From positions 1 through 60,308 of the forward strand of contig NZ_JADEYC010000042.1 in NCBI RefSeq assembly GCF_015209505.1: DNA of 60,308 bases, given 5' to 3'. Position 1 is the stretch's first letter, and each line of letters begins with the position of its first letter. The notes under the pieces were generated by a model that did not search any database, was not told the origin of the DNA, and worked only from the letters and a program-made list of their open reading frames with translations. Positions 16,878-25,972 of this stretch are shown in pieces. Both the position numbers and the translations under genes were made by a program. Origin of the DNA: Saccharopolyspora montiporae. GTDB taxonomy: Bacteria; Actinomycetota; Actinomycetes; Mycobacteriales; Pseudonocardiaceae.

Positions 16878-17879
16878 TCAGTCCGGGGCGCTCGCGTCCA
16901 CCGCGGTCCAGAACCGGGCGCGCAGTTCGTAGCGCACGGCATCGCTGAGGTCGTAGATGCCCAGCACGTCGGACAGGTCCAGCAGCAGCGCCTTGTCCAC
17001 GTCGCGCGGGATCGACGGCCTGCTGGCCGCGAGCTCGGCGCGGCGATCGGCGGTGCTGCCGGACAGCCAGGTGTCCAGCACCCGGCGCACGACCCGGTCG
17101 ATGCTCGCGTCGTGCTCCGGATCGATGCCGGGATCGGAGCCGAGCGTGGTGCCCGACCCGCTGCTGCTGGAGCACACCAGCGCCGTCCTGTCGACCGGCT
17201 GATCATCGGCGTTCGGCAGAACGTGCGTCCGCTCCGCCGTTTTCGCCGCGGCCGAGCGGGCGAACAGGGCCGGGGACGGGACCGGCGGGCGAGGTGCCGA
17301 CGTGGTGGGCTCGGGGCTGGGCACGGCCGCCGAACGCACCGCCACCGCGTCGTCCAGCGCGTCCGCCGACAGCAGTTCCAACCCGTCGGCCGCGGCCTGC
17401 AAGTGCCTGCTGATGCCGTGCGGACGTCCGTCCCGGTTCGGCACCGCCAGCACCGTGACCTGCACGCCGTGCGCCTGCGCCTCCTCGACCGCCTCGGTCA
17501 GGTCGTCATCGCCGGACACCAGGAACATCGCATCCACGGCCGCGGCCCGGGCGTGCGCGACCAGATCCAGGCCGAGCCGCAGGTCCACGCCCTTCTGCTC
17601 CCCGTCGTGCCCGGTGCGCCCCAACCTGACCTTCACCCGGGGCAGCAGCCCGATCGTCTCCTGCGCCTGATCGGGGATGCCGTGGCGCGCGGCGTCGTAC
17701 CAGTGCACCCGCAGCAGCGGCAGACCGCTGGTGCTCGTGGCCTGCTCCTCCAGCGTGTCGATCACCCGCCGGTGATCCACCTCGATCGCACTGCGCAACG
17801 ACGTGCCCGCTCTCCGCGTCGCGGCAGCCGCCAACAGGTACCCCGCATCGGTGTACACCGCACAACGCGCTCTCAACAC
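16878..17879 (-). CDS. NYN domain (PIN-like) putative nuclease
   Basis: A 333-residue protein whose first 180 residues fit the NYN/LabA-like PIN nuclease fold: an early aspartate in YTDAGYLLAA, the aspartate in KGVDLRLGLDLVAHA and FLVSGDDDLTEAVEEAQAHG with a cluster of acidic residues expected to bind metal. The middle (about 200-260) is proline/serine/alanine-rich and likely disordered; a helical C-terminal part follows. Such proteins are common in actinomycetes; RNA is the likely target but this is inference. The start is a GTG at 17879 with a weak GGGGGTAG upstream. Confidence 0.8.
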   Translation of the reverse strand: MLRARCAVYTDAGYLLAAAATRRAGTSLRSAIEVDHRRVIDTLEEQATSTSGLPLLRVHWYDAARHGIPDQAQETIGLLPRVKVRLGRTGHDGEQKGVDLRLGLDLVAHARAAAVDAMFLVSGDDDLTEAVEEAQAHGVQVTVLAVPNRDGRPHGISRHLQAAADGLELLSADALDDAVAVRSAAVPSPEPTTSAPRPPVPSPALFARSAAAKTAERTHVLPNADDQPVDRTALVCSSSSGSGTTLGSDPGIDPEHDASIDRVVRRVLDTWLSGSTADRRAELAASRPSIPRDVDKALLLDLSDVLGIYDLSDAVRYELRARFWTAVDASAPD

Positions 17880-18140
17880 GAGCTCTACCCCCGGTTCACT
17901 GGGTCGACGTACCCACCCTAACGCTCAGCGATGCACTTCCGACTCCGCTGCCCGGGCCCGACCTGGCCGATCACGAATCCAGCGCCCGCGCACCCGATCA
18001 TCCGGAAAGGCGCGCGCACGGGCGGTCGGGAACGGCCCATCCGTCCGTCCCGATCGGTGAGAACCGCCCCGGACCGAGACCCGGACCGTCGTCGATCGGT
18101 CCGCTGTGGACGGCCCTGGCCTCGCCGCCGCGGTGGATGC

Positions 18141-18575
18141 TCAGTCGAGGCAGAACTCGTTGCCCTCGACGTCCTGCATCACGATGCACGATTCTTCCTG
18201 GCCGTCGGCGGGGAGCAAGCGCACGCGGACCGCGCCGAGCGGCACCAGCCGGGCGCATTCGGCTTCGAGCGCGGCCAGGCGCTCGTCGCCCACCAGCCCG
18301 GTGCCGACCCGCACGTCGAGGTGCAGCCGGTTCTTGACGACCTTGTCCTCGGGGACGCGTTGGAAGAACAGCCGCGGGCCCGCACCCGAGGGGTCGACGC
18401 AGGCGAAGGCCGAACCCCGCTGCTCGGGCGGCAGCGAGCGATCGAACTCGTCCCACGTGCCGAACCCCTCCGGCGGCGGCGGTGGGACGTATCCGAGCAC
18501 GTCGCACCAAAACCGGCCGACACGCACGGGTTCTGCGCAGTCGAAGGTGACCTGGAACTGCTTGATCGAGGACAT
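18141..18575 (-). CDS. VOC family protein
   Basis: A 144-residue vicinal-oxygen-chelate protein. FQVTFDCAEPVRVGRFWCDV opens the first module (family pattern: a bound ligand site after the first strand, then FW..VLGY) and IVMQDVEGNEFCLD ends the second with the usual glutamate. RLHLDVRVG is the central strand pair. This short subfamily is frequent in actinomycetes with unknown function. The ATG at 18575 lacks a strong ribosome binding site; a longer frame upstream adds residues without family similarity. Confidence 0.8.
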   Translation of the reverse strand: MSSIKQFQVTFDCAEPVRVGRFWCDVLGYVPPPPPEGFGTWDEFDRSLPPEQRGSAFACVDPSGAGPRLFFQRVPEDKVVKNRLHLDVRVGTGLVGDERLAALEAECARLVPLGAVRVRLLPADGQEESCIVMQDVEGNEFCLD

Positions 18576-18753
18576 CGACGCACGGTAGCAGGGTGTGCGC
18601 ACATCCGGGCCTGGTTCGCACATCGGTGCCGTCGGTACGGCACGAGCCGAGCGAACCGAGGGCGGTTCCGGGATTCTGAGCTACCACCCGAAGTCGGGCA
18701 CCCGCGCCCGCGAGAGGAGCCGCACCGCGGTCCTCGGCGGGTCCCGGTGGTGT

Positions 18754-19407
18754 TCAGCGCCGGTGGACGGCCCGTTCGACGGCGGCGACGTACGCGCCGA
18801 ACGCATCGGTGGGGACGCCGCCGCGGGTGAAGGCCTCGCGCTGGGCGGAGGTGATTTCGAGTTGGACGCCTTCCCCGCGGGCGTTGCGGTTGGTGATGTT
18901 GGCGGGGCTTTCCCCTTCGAGACCGTCCGGAACGGTGTCCGGCGCGTGGAAACCTCCCGCGCGGAGCTCCTCGCGGACGGCGTCGCGCAGGTCGGCATCC
19001 CGCCCGCCGACGTAGGTGGCCGGGCGGTCACCAGCGGCTCCGTGCCAGGACACGGTGCGGGTGGAGCCTCCGACGACATCGAGGGTCCGCGGCTCGTCGA
19101 AGCGGGTGGAGGTGATGTGCAGGACGCTGTTCCCGGACGGTTTGATCCCCTCGAACGCGGCGAACGCGTGGCCACCGGAACGCGCCGCGCGCTCGGCGAG
19201 TTCGCTGGTGGGGGGCTCGATACCGCCACCGTGCACGGCGATGTGCGCGACGTCGGTGGCACCGGCCCGCGCACTGCGCCGGAAGTCGACGCCCTCCGTC
19301 TCGTTGGCGGCGAGCTCGGCGAAATCGGCGTAGGTGTCCCCCGCCGCAGGGGCGACCGGGATGGCGAGTAACGCCGCGACGGCCGCGGTCGCCGTCCGAA
19401 CGATCAT
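18754..19407 (-). CDS. Poly-gamma-glutamate hydrolase-like secreted protein
   Basis: A 217-residue protein with a clear signal peptide (MIVRTATAAVAALLAIPVAPAAGD). The mature part has DVAHIAVHGGGIEPPTSELA, with the histidine and glutamate of the zinc-binding HxxxxE pattern of the poly-gamma-glutamate hydrolase family (PF05908), and VLHITSTRFDEP and LEITSAQREAF later in the fold. The founder is a phage enzyme that degrades gamma-polyglutamate; in actinomycetes the substrate is unknown. The ATG at 19407 follows GGAGGAAG. It is divergent from an alpha/beta hydrolase gene. Confidence 0.8.
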   Translation of the reverse strand: MIVRTATAAVAALLAIPVAPAAGDTYADFAELAANETEGVDFRRSARAGATDVAHIAVHGGGIEPPTSELAERAARSGGHAFAAFEGIKPSGNSVLHITSTRFDEPRTLDVVGGSTRTVSWHGAAGDRPATYVGGRDADLRDAVREELRAGGFHAPDTVPDGLEGESPANITNRNARGEGVQLEITSAQREAFTRGGVPTDAFGAYVAAVERAVHRR

Positions 19408-19534
19408 CGGGCTTCCTCCGTGCAGGGTGCGTGAACCGGACACATGCTAAGGCTTCTGCACCGCGCCGCGTTCGACCTCCGCGGATTCGGTGCCGGATGC
19501 AGGAACGTTGTCCGCAGGAGGAGGAGAAGGACCG

Positions 19535-20218
19535 ATGGCCACGTTCGTCCTGATCCCCGGTGCCGGCGGTGCCGGGACGGTGTATTGGCGCGAGGTCGCG
19601 GCCGACCTCGAATCCCGTGGGCACACCGCGGTCCCGGTGGAGATCGACGGCAGCGATCCGGCGCTGGGCCTGCCCGAATACGCGGCCATCACCGACGCGG
19701 CGATCGGCGACCACCGCGATGTCGTGCTCGTCGCGCAGTCGATGGGCGCCTTCACCGCGCCGATGATCGGCAAGCGGGATGCGCTCGATCGCCTCGTCCT
19801 GCTCAACGCGATGATCCCGCTGCCCGGCGAATCGCCCGGGGAGTGGTTCGAGGCCACCGGCTCCGGCGAAGCCCGCCGAGCTGCCAACGCAGCGGCCGGG
19901 CGGTCGAACGAGTTCGACCTCGACGAGGTCTTCCTGCACGATCTGCCCGCCGACCGCAAGGCCGACATGTCCGAAGGCGACCGCGATCCCGCCGAGACGC
20001 CGTTCGGGCAGCGTTGCGCGTTCCGGGCGTGGCCGGACGTCCCGATCCACGTCCTGGTCGGCGCGGACGATCGCCTGTTCCCGGCCGAGTTCCAACTAGC
20101 GGTCGCGCGCGACCGGCTCGGCATCGCGGGCGAGGTGCTGCCCGGCGGGCACCTGGTGGCCAAGAGCCGCCCGGCCGAGCTCGCCGCTCGACTGGTCGGT
20201 TACCTCGACGCGCGTTGA
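19535..20218 (+). CDS. Alpha/beta-fold hydrolase
   Basis: A 227-residue hydrolase. FVLIPGAGGAGTVYW forms the oxyanion region, VLVAQSMGAFTAP carries the nucleophile serine, HVLVGADDRLFP the acid residue and LPGGHLVAKSRP the catalytic histidine. The arrangement matches the small esterase group that includes plant methylesterase-like and bacterial EstC-like proteins. The ATG at 19535 follows GGAGAAGG. A strong hairpin 40 bases after the stop suggests a single-gene transcript. Confidence 0.85.
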   Translation: MATFVLIPGAGGAGTVYWREVAADLESRGHTAVPVEIDGSDPALGLPEYAAITDAAIGDHRDVVLVAQSMGAFTAPMIGKRDALDRLVLLNAMIPLPGESPGEWFEATGSGEARRAANAAAGRSNEFDLDEVFLHDLPADRKADMSEGDRDPAETPFGQRCAFRAWPDVPIHVLVGADDRLFPAEFQLAVARDRLGIAGEVLPGGHLVAKSRPAELAARLVGYLDAR

Positions 20219-20257
20219 GGGGCACGTGCACCCCGGTCTCGACAGCACGTCAGCCCA

Positions 20258-20290
20258 CCTGCGCGGCCGCGAACAGCAGGGCCGCGCAGG
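20258..20290. terminator. Hairpin downstream of the alpha/beta hydrolase gene
   Basis: CCTGCGCGGCC (20258-20268) pairs perfectly with GGCCGCGCAGG (20280-20290) around an 11-base loop. It follows the rightward hydrolase gene and also lies downstream of the leftward sulfatase gene. There is no T-run, as is common in GC-rich actinomycetes. Confidence 0.55.
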
Positions 20291-20442
20291 GGGGCTCACC
20301 CGACCAGCCCCAGAACCGCGCGGACGATGCTGTCGCCGTCGCCGAACTCGTGTCGCGCCTCGCGACCACATCGACCAGCTCCACCCCCAACCGGCCTGAC
20401 ACCCGCCGCCCGCCTCAGCGCGAGAGCTGCCCGACGATGCGC

Positions 20443-22305
20443 TCAGGGCAGCGCGATGGGGAAGGTCCGCGCGGGTTCCTCCAACAGCCCGAGCAGCGCG
20501 GGCAGCGCCTCGGCATCGCCCTCGACCGTCAGCTCGCCGGCGGCGACCGCATCGGAGGAGGTCGTCCGGCCGGACATGATCCGGTCGAACACCGCACGGT
20601 CCAGCCGCAGCACCGCATCCGCCTGCTGGTCACCGGGGACTTCGCCGTGCACGGGCGTGAGCACGCCGTTGTTCAGCCGCAACGTCCACACGTCCGCCGG
20701 CGCGGAGAACTCCCAGCGCAACTGCAGCTGGTACCCGGCAGCGGCCGGCCCGTCCAGGCGCACCGCCCAGGTTTGGAACAGCTGCCCGATCGACAACGCC
20801 GGAACCATCGCCTGGTTCCAGCCGCCCGTGGTGATGCGCCGCTCCGCTGGCGGCTGACGCAGTTCCCGCGCCCCGGAGAGGTAGAAGTTGCGCCACGTCC
20901 CGTTCTCCGCCCCGTAGCCGAGCTGCTCGAACGTCGCGGCCTGCAGTTCCCGGGCCGCGGAGTGGTCGGGTTCGGCGAACAGCACGTGGTTGACGACCTC
21001 GGCCACCCACCTGAGCTCACCGGCCTCGAAGGACGCGCGGGCCTTGTCCACGACGCGGTCCGCCCCGCCCATGAAGTCCACGTACCGCTGCGCGGACTCG
21101 ACCGGCGGCAACTGCCAGAGGTGGGCGGGATTGCCGTCGAACCACCCCATGTAGCGCTGGTAGACGGCCTTGATGTTGTGGCTCAGCGAACCGTAATACC
21201 CGCGCACGTGCCAGGAATCCGCCAGCGGCGCAGGGAATTCCTGCAGTTCCTCGGCGATTTCGGTACCGGTCAGACCGCGGTTCATCAACCGCACCGTCTG
21301 GTCGTGCAGGTAGGCGTAGGCATCGCGTTGCTCGGCGAGGAAGCTGGTCAGCTCCGCACGACCCCAGGTCGGCCAGTGGTGCGACCCCACCAGGACCTCC
21401 GCCCGATCGGCGAAGAGCTGGATGGTCTCGGTCAAGTAGGCCGCCCACGCTTGCGCGTCCCGCACCTGCGCGCCGCGCAGCGTCAGGACGTTGTGGAAGG
21501 TGTGGCTGGCGTTCTCGGCCACCAGCAGCACCCGCTGGTCCGGCAGCAGGAAGTTCATCTCGCTCGGCGCCTCGGTTCCCGGGGTGAGCTGGAAGACCAT
21601 CCGCACCCCGTCGACGACGAGCTCCGCCCCGGTCCGCTCGACCACGTCGGTCGGCGCGATCAACCCGGCCCGTCCGGCCGAGGTTCCCTGCCCGAGGCCG
21701 ACACCGATCGCGCCTTCCGGCCCGGCGGCCAACTGGCTGCCGTACATGTACCGGGCGCGGCCGAGCATCGCGGGCCCGGCCACGACGTTCTCGCTGACCG
21801 CGTGTTCCAGGAAGCCCGCGGGGGCGATCACCGGGATCCGGCCCGCGGCGACGTCGGCCTCGTCCACCACTCCCCCGACACCGCCGAAGTGATCGGTGTG
21901 GCTGTGCGTGTAGACGACGCCCGCGACGGGTCGCCGACCGCGGTGGCGCCGGTAGAACTCCAGTCCGGCAGCGGCGCATTCCTCGCTGATCAGCGGGTCG
22001 ATGACCACGACTCCGCGTTCCCCCTCGACCAGGGTCATGTTGGAGATGTCGAACCCGCGGATCTGGAAGACACCCGGCACGACTTCGAACAGCCCGTCCT
22101 CGGCGTTGAGCCGGCTCTGCCGCCACAGGCTCGCGTTCGCCGTGTCCGGGCACGGCTGCTCCAGGAACGACCACCGCTCGTTGTCCCACACCACACGACC
22201 GGCGGCGTTGCGGACGATCCCGGATTCGGGACGCCCGACCCGCCCTCGAACCGCATCGCGCGCGTCGGTGGAATCGTCCCGGTCCGAATCGAGCTGCGCA
22301 GACAT
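20443..22305 (-). CDS. Alkyl/aryl sulfatase, metallo-beta-lactamase fold
   Basis: A 620-residue enzyme of the SdsA1/BDS1 family that hydrolyses alkyl sulfate esters such as dodecyl sulfate. YTHSHTDHFGG is the HxHxDH zinc-binding motif, ENASHTFHNVLTLRGA and VGSHHWPTWG give further metal ligands, a helical dimerisation region follows, and the last 130 residues match the SCP2-like domain (DAVAAGELTVEGDAEAL). No signal peptide is visible, so a cytoplasmic location is expected. The ATG at 22305 follows CTGGAGGA. The length is typical of the family. Confidence 0.92.
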   Translation of the reverse strand: MSAQLDSDRDDSTDARDAVRGRVGRPESGIVRNAAGRVVWDNERWSFLEQPCPDTANASLWRQSRLNAEDGLFEVVPGVFQIRGFDISNMTLVEGERGVVVIDPLISEECAAAGLEFYRRHRGRRPVAGVVYTHSHTDHFGGVGGVVDEADVAAGRIPVIAPAGFLEHAVSENVVAGPAMLGRARYMYGSQLAAGPEGAIGVGLGQGTSAGRAGLIAPTDVVERTGAELVVDGVRMVFQLTPGTEAPSEMNFLLPDQRVLLVAENASHTFHNVLTLRGAQVRDAQAWAAYLTETIQLFADRAEVLVGSHHWPTWGRAELTSFLAEQRDAYAYLHDQTVRLMNRGLTGTEIAEELQEFPAPLADSWHVRGYYGSLSHNIKAVYQRYMGWFDGNPAHLWQLPPVESAQRYVDFMGGADRVVDKARASFEAGELRWVAEVVNHVLFAEPDHSAARELQAATFEQLGYGAENGTWRNFYLSGARELRQPPAERRITTGGWNQAMVPALSIGQLFQTWAVRLDGPAAAGYQLQLRWEFSAPADVWTLRLNNGVLTPVHGEVPGDQQADAVLRLDRAVFDRIMSGRTTSSDAVAAGELTVEGDAEALPALLGLLEEPARTFPIALP

Positions 22306-22437
22306 GGCTGTCCTCCAGTCGGTGATGTTCGCGCGGTCGGCACCAGGAAACCTCGGCGGCTCGACCGGCGCACGGCGTCGCGTTCCCACATCCGAGCAAT
22401 GCCCGCGCACCGGGACCGCGATGCGGGCGCGCGTCGT

Positions 22438-22620
22438 TCAGCCGATGGTCAGCACCGTCCGCAGGGCTGCCTCTGCCGAACGGCCTCGTCGACCTCGGCG
22501 GCCGGGGCCCGGTCCATGATCATCTTCTCCAGGTCGATCTCCCCGCCGCGCCAGAGCCCGATGACGGCGGCGCTGGTGACCACGCAGGAACCTGTCCACT
22601 CGCGCAACGCGCACCCGGCG
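22438..22620 (-). pseudogene. Alcohol dehydrogenase C-terminal remnant
   Basis: One leftward frame reads GLWRGGEIDLEKMIMDRAP followed by AAEVDEAVRQ, matching the last helix region of zinc-type medium-chain alcohol dehydrogenases. A frame shifted by one base then gives ALRTVLTIG and a stop, the usual last strand of those enzymes. Together they look like the last 50 residues of a dehydrogenase with a frameshift; nothing upstream supports the rest of the enzyme. This marks the left side of the region rich in broken genes. Confidence 0.4.
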
Positions 22621-22703
22621 CGCCGGTGGGGCCGTCTTCGATCGGACAGCGCTCCACCGATAACAGCTCCACCACGTGCCTCCGCCGTCAGATATCACGA
22701 TCG

Positions 22704-23828
22704 TCAACGTGACGGGGTCGTGCCCCCTTCATGCGTGGTTTCCGGACGCTCGTTGTCCAACCGCCGTGCGAGGTGCACCACGTGGTGCGAAGTCGCCAAC
22801 GCGATCCATTTGGTTGATCTGCCGATGGGCGTGATGGGTGTTGACATGCAGGAGTCGAGGACACGGTCACCCCAGGAGAATTTCGGTCCGGCGAACTCAG
22901 ATCGCCCGACGAGTTCGTCCGCAACTTCGCGGAAGTAGTGTTCGGACGCCCCACGTGGCGGTGCTCCGTTGACCCGATTCGGGATTCGGCGTGCGATGGA
23001 CAGAGTTTCGCCTGGCACCGTGTAGTGGATGTAGGGATTCGGGGATCTTGCCGCGCCTTTCGAGAGATGGGGTATGGGGTGTACTACCCCGTAGTCGCCG
23101 TAGGCGAGGGCGCGGCGGGAGTATCGCTGGACCGCGTCCCGCAGCAGGACTTCGGGTCGTGGTCTGGTCCGGGTTTCGAAATTCGCGCGTTTCAACGGCG
23201 TTGAGCCGGCCAGCACGGTCATCGACGCACAGTTGAGTCCGGACAACCCGTCGATGCGGTGAGCGAGTGCGTCCACGTGGTGCTCGTGCACCGCGGGTGT
23301 ATATGCCTCGTCGAGGACCACGTGCAGGTCTTCGGGGGCGAGGCGCAGGACGGTAGCGACGTACTCGATCGCGTCGGCGAGGTCCCGGCCTGCTGCGACG
23401 TTGCGCGCCCGGATCACCACGGGTCGGTGTTGATGTTCAAGCAACATGCGCGCGGGGTGGAGTTCCTTGAGGTCGGCCTGAGCAGGCACGACCGGGATCA
23501 GGCACGGGCCGTCGAACTCGTGCAGGCGTTCGTTGAGGTTGTCTTCGATGTCGTGATCGAGCTGTTCCAGCACTTCGTGAACCGATCCACCGAACGGGGT
23601 GTCGGATGTGAGCCACGTCGTGTCGATCCACAGCGGGTTGCCGGACAGTGCCGCCTGCACAGCGGCGTCGACGACTTTCTTGGCGTTACCTCCAGCTGGT
23701 GCGAGATTGCCGATGAGTTCGACCATGATGCGCACGTGACCGTTGATCTCACTGGTGTTGGTAAGGGCCTCAAGCTCCCCCTCTTTGCTCTTGACCGCGA
23801 TCAGAGGAGCGGCTTCAGCCTTCAACAT
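22704..23828 (-). CDS. Beta family protein (phage T4 beta-like)
   Basis: A 374-residue protein resembling the beta protein family (PF14350), first named in phage T4 and common in bacterial accessory islands. Features include PLIAVKSKEGELEAL near the start, LHVVLDEAYTPAV in the middle and RALAYGDYGVVHPIPHL followed by NPYIHYT, a signature region of the family. The function is unknown. The ATG at 23828 sits nine bases after GGGAGG and is preferred to the TTG that overlaps that site. Neighbours are broken or accessory genes. The base composition is somewhat lower in GC than flanking genes, consistent with transfer. Confidence 0.7.
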   Translation of the reverse strand: MLKAEAAPLIAVKSKEGELEALTNTSEINGHVRIMVELIGNLAPAGGNAKKVVDAAVQAALSGNPLWIDTTWLTSDTPFGGSVHEVLEQLDHDIEDNLNERLHEFDGPCLIPVVPAQADLKELHPARMLLEHQHRPVVIRARNVAAGRDLADAIEYVATVLRLAPEDLHVVLDEAYTPAVHEHHVDALAHRIDGLSGLNCASMTVLAGSTPLKRANFETRTRPRPEVLLRDAVQRYSRRALAYGDYGVVHPIPHLSKGAARSPNPYIHYTVPGETLSIARRIPNRVNGAPPRGASEHYFREVADELVGRSEFAGPKFSWGDRVLDSCMSTPITPIGRSTKWIALATSHHVVHLARRLDNERPETTHEGGTTPSR

Positions 23829-24375
23829 CTGCGGCAACCTCCCGATGCAACCGGGCCGCTGGTTCAGCCTATGACTGTGCGTATCACCCGTCGCCGAAAC
23901 GTGGAGTCACGTTCATGATCGTGACAGCCGAGTGCGTACGGCCCCAACGGCTGAACGAGTGGCACGAGACGGGACGCCGCGGGATCCAGCGCAGGGAGTG
24001 GGGCCACTTGGCCGACGGCTATCGGTGTGATGAGCGGACGGCTAACAGTGTGTCTGGATAGGGAGTCTGACCGTCGTGGCATGGTGATCATCGGTGGATG
24101 ATCTGTCACGTCGGTGGGTGCCGGATGAGTTGGGGGGTCATCGCGGCACCCCTGCTTCCCGAGCACGAGGTGCGTCACCAGGTGGGAACGCACGGCCAGC
24201 AACTTCGCAGGAATGCTGACCCCGGCCGCCGCGATCACCTGCTACAAGAATCTCGCCAAATGAGACGATCTCTTCACGCAGAAAGCTCTGCGGAGGTTCA
24301 TTGCCATCGATGCCAGCCACTCGCTCGGAGCCTGCTCCACGGCTTTCCACCTCCCACCCGGCCAGAAGCGCGTGT
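23829..24375. other. Gap between beta-family and DUF6346-like genes
   Basis: About 550 bases without a supported gene. Open frames here are short, share no family motif and have no good ribosome binding site. It must hold the promoter of the beta-family gene. A leftward frame reading AVRSHLVTHLVLGKQG is too short to name. Confidence 0.35.
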
Positions 24376-25269
24376 TCAGGCGATGTTCTGCAGTTTCGAG
24401 GCATGCCGCCGCGCCACCACGACCATCCTCGTGCCGACAACGACCACGCAGACGGGAACGGCGAGCAATCCGATAACCCCGGGCCAGCTCGACACCCCCG
24501 CGACCAATCCGACCAACGCGAGCACACCACCGACCCAGCACAGACGACGACCCCACGTGCTGACCGTCGTCAACTGCTCCGGAGAGGGTTGAGGTGGAGC
24601 CGGCTGCTGATCCCGACGACGGTTGACCCAGATGAACCAACCAGCAACCAGCGCGGCATACCCCAGCACGATCGTGAACACCGACCAACCGCGAAACGCC
24701 TGATCCGCCGTCGCAAAACCACCCGCGAACACCAGACCCCACCCGATCGGCAACGCCAACGGCTGCCACCACTGCAACCGACGTTCCCGGTCGCGCACGC
24801 GCTGGTGCGCAGACCTGCGCGGAACACCCGGCACCCGGAAGCCGGCGAGGGTCGTCCCCAGCAACGGGATGTACAGCGCCCACCCCAGCCCCGCGAGCGG
24901 TCGCTGCTTGTCCACGTCGACCATGTCCCCGCGGTTGCGGACCTCCTTCCGCACCACCGGCGCAGGCTCGGTCCGGCTCTGCGGGGTCAGATCCGACGCC
25001 TGGAACGACGACCGACCCGTGCTGCCGTCCGCCCACGTGATCTCGGCATCGCAGGACCAGTACCACCCGAGCCCGGACCGACTGATCGGTCCGACCCGGT
25101 CGCAATCCACGGCCTGAGCGGTCCCCTGCTGCACGACAACACCATCCGAGGCCAAAGCGCCGGTACCCACGAACACCGTGTAGGTGACCAGGGCCAGCAC
25201 CACCCGCACCAGAACCTGGGCGGTCAGGTACGTGCGCCGCCGCGCTCCCCCTTCGGCCGGCGGGATCAC
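24376..25269 (-). CDS. Membrane protein, DUF6346-like
   Basis: A 297-residue integral membrane protein. A first membrane helix (LVRVVLALVTYTVFVGTGAL) is followed by an extracellular-type domain of about 90 residues with two cysteines (VDCDRVG and YWSCDAEITWADG), then further helices around residues 120-140, 175-215 and 235-275. The cysteine-flanked ITWADGSTG segment resembles the actinomycete-specific DUF6346 family, whose function is unknown; the name is from memory. The GTG at 25269 follows GGGGGTAG. It lies immediately downstream of an unrecognised gene in the same direction. Confidence 0.65.
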   Translation of the reverse strand: MIPPAEGGARRRTYLTAQVLVRVVLALVTYTVFVGTGALASDGVVVQQGTAQAVDCDRVGPISRSGLGWYWSCDAEITWADGSTGRSSFQASDLTPQSRTEPAPVVRKEVRNRGDMVDVDKQRPLAGLGWALYIPLLGTTLAGFRVPGVPRRSAHQRVRDRERRLQWWQPLALPIGWGLVFAGGFATADQAFRGWSVFTIVLGYAALVAGWFIWVNRRRDQQPAPPQPSPEQLTTVSTWGRRLCWVGGVLALVGLVAGVSSWPGVIGLLAVPVCVVVVGTRMVVVARRHASKLQNIA

Positions 25270-25272
25270 CTG

Positions 25273-25972
25273 CTACCCCCGTAGTGGAGAGATTCCGCTG
25301 CCCGGAGAACCTTCCACGTGGCGACCGCGTAGGTCGGCTGGCCACGTGAGCGCACCTCGCCCCTCCACAGACTTGGCCGCTTCCCCATGGTTCCCGCAGG
25401 TCCTCCCTGAACAGGACCTCACATGATCGCCCCAGCGGCACTTCGTGATCGTCGTGGAACGTAGCACCCCCGGACCGCTCGCCGAGGCCGTTCGTTTCCC
25501 AGTTCGCTTCGATCCGGTCCCCGAACTTGCCCCAGAACTCGTCGTCCTCGATGACGATGGGGCTGGGGAACTCGAAATTCCCGCTCAGCAGGTTGATACC
25601 GAACTCGGTGCACTCCATGCGCATGCGGGCCGGATCTTGCAGCAACCAACTCATCGGCCCGGACAACCGGTTCGGGTGCATCGGGCCGGCCGCGCGATCG
25701 CGCACAGCGCCAGCGGTCCACCCGCGCACAACCGTCCTCCGGACGTCGAGCGCCGAGGCCAAGGTCGGCAGGTACTTGTCGCGCAACGGCATCGCCGCGG
25801 GTCGGTCGGCATCGCCCGCGGCGACCGCGTCGACGAGCTCGCCTTCCAGCAGGTCCATCGTGACCGCGTACTCGACGAACCGCGCCTTCCCGAGCTTCCC
25901 GCCGATCTTGCCGTCGGAGAAATCTGTTTCGAGCAGGCGTCGGCGTTTACTCTCGTCAATTACTCCACGCAT
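25273..25972 (-). CDS. Unrecognised protein, 3' end probably lost
   Basis: A leftward frame begins at an ATG at 25972 (or a GTG at 25996) and reads FSDGKIGGKLGKARFVEYAV, then PMSWLLQDPARMRMECTEFG and FEFPSPIVIEDDEFWGKFGD. Codon use is convincing for about 180 codons, then from about 25430 it becomes atypical with rare AGG codons, and the frame stays open across the whole next gene. A frameshift or deletion has therefore probably removed the true end. I do not recognise the family. The start codon lies inside one of three palindromes shared with the divergent MarR gene, so it is likely controlled by MarR. The left coordinate is a convenience, not a stop codon of this frame. Confidence 0.45.

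Noticed and set aside
20219..20442. Leftward frame ending GDGDSIVRAVLGLVG before a stop at 20297
   Set aside because: It looks faintly like a gene end but is too short, has no partner sequence upstream and overlaps the hairpin region.
19444..22938. Rightward open frame of about 1160 codons
   Set aside because: It lies antisense to the alkyl sulfatase and in the wrong frame of the alpha/beta hydrolase; no protein motif.
23864..24238. Leftward 124-codon frame upstream of the beta-family gene
   Set aside because: No ribosome binding site, no domain, and a composition typical of non-coding frames.
24242..25270. C-terminal extension of the unrecognised MarR-linked gene over the DUF6346-like gene
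   Set aside because: The extension is in the wrong frame of a gene with proper membrane helices, cysteine pattern and ribosome binding site, so the overlap is an artefact of the lost stop codon.
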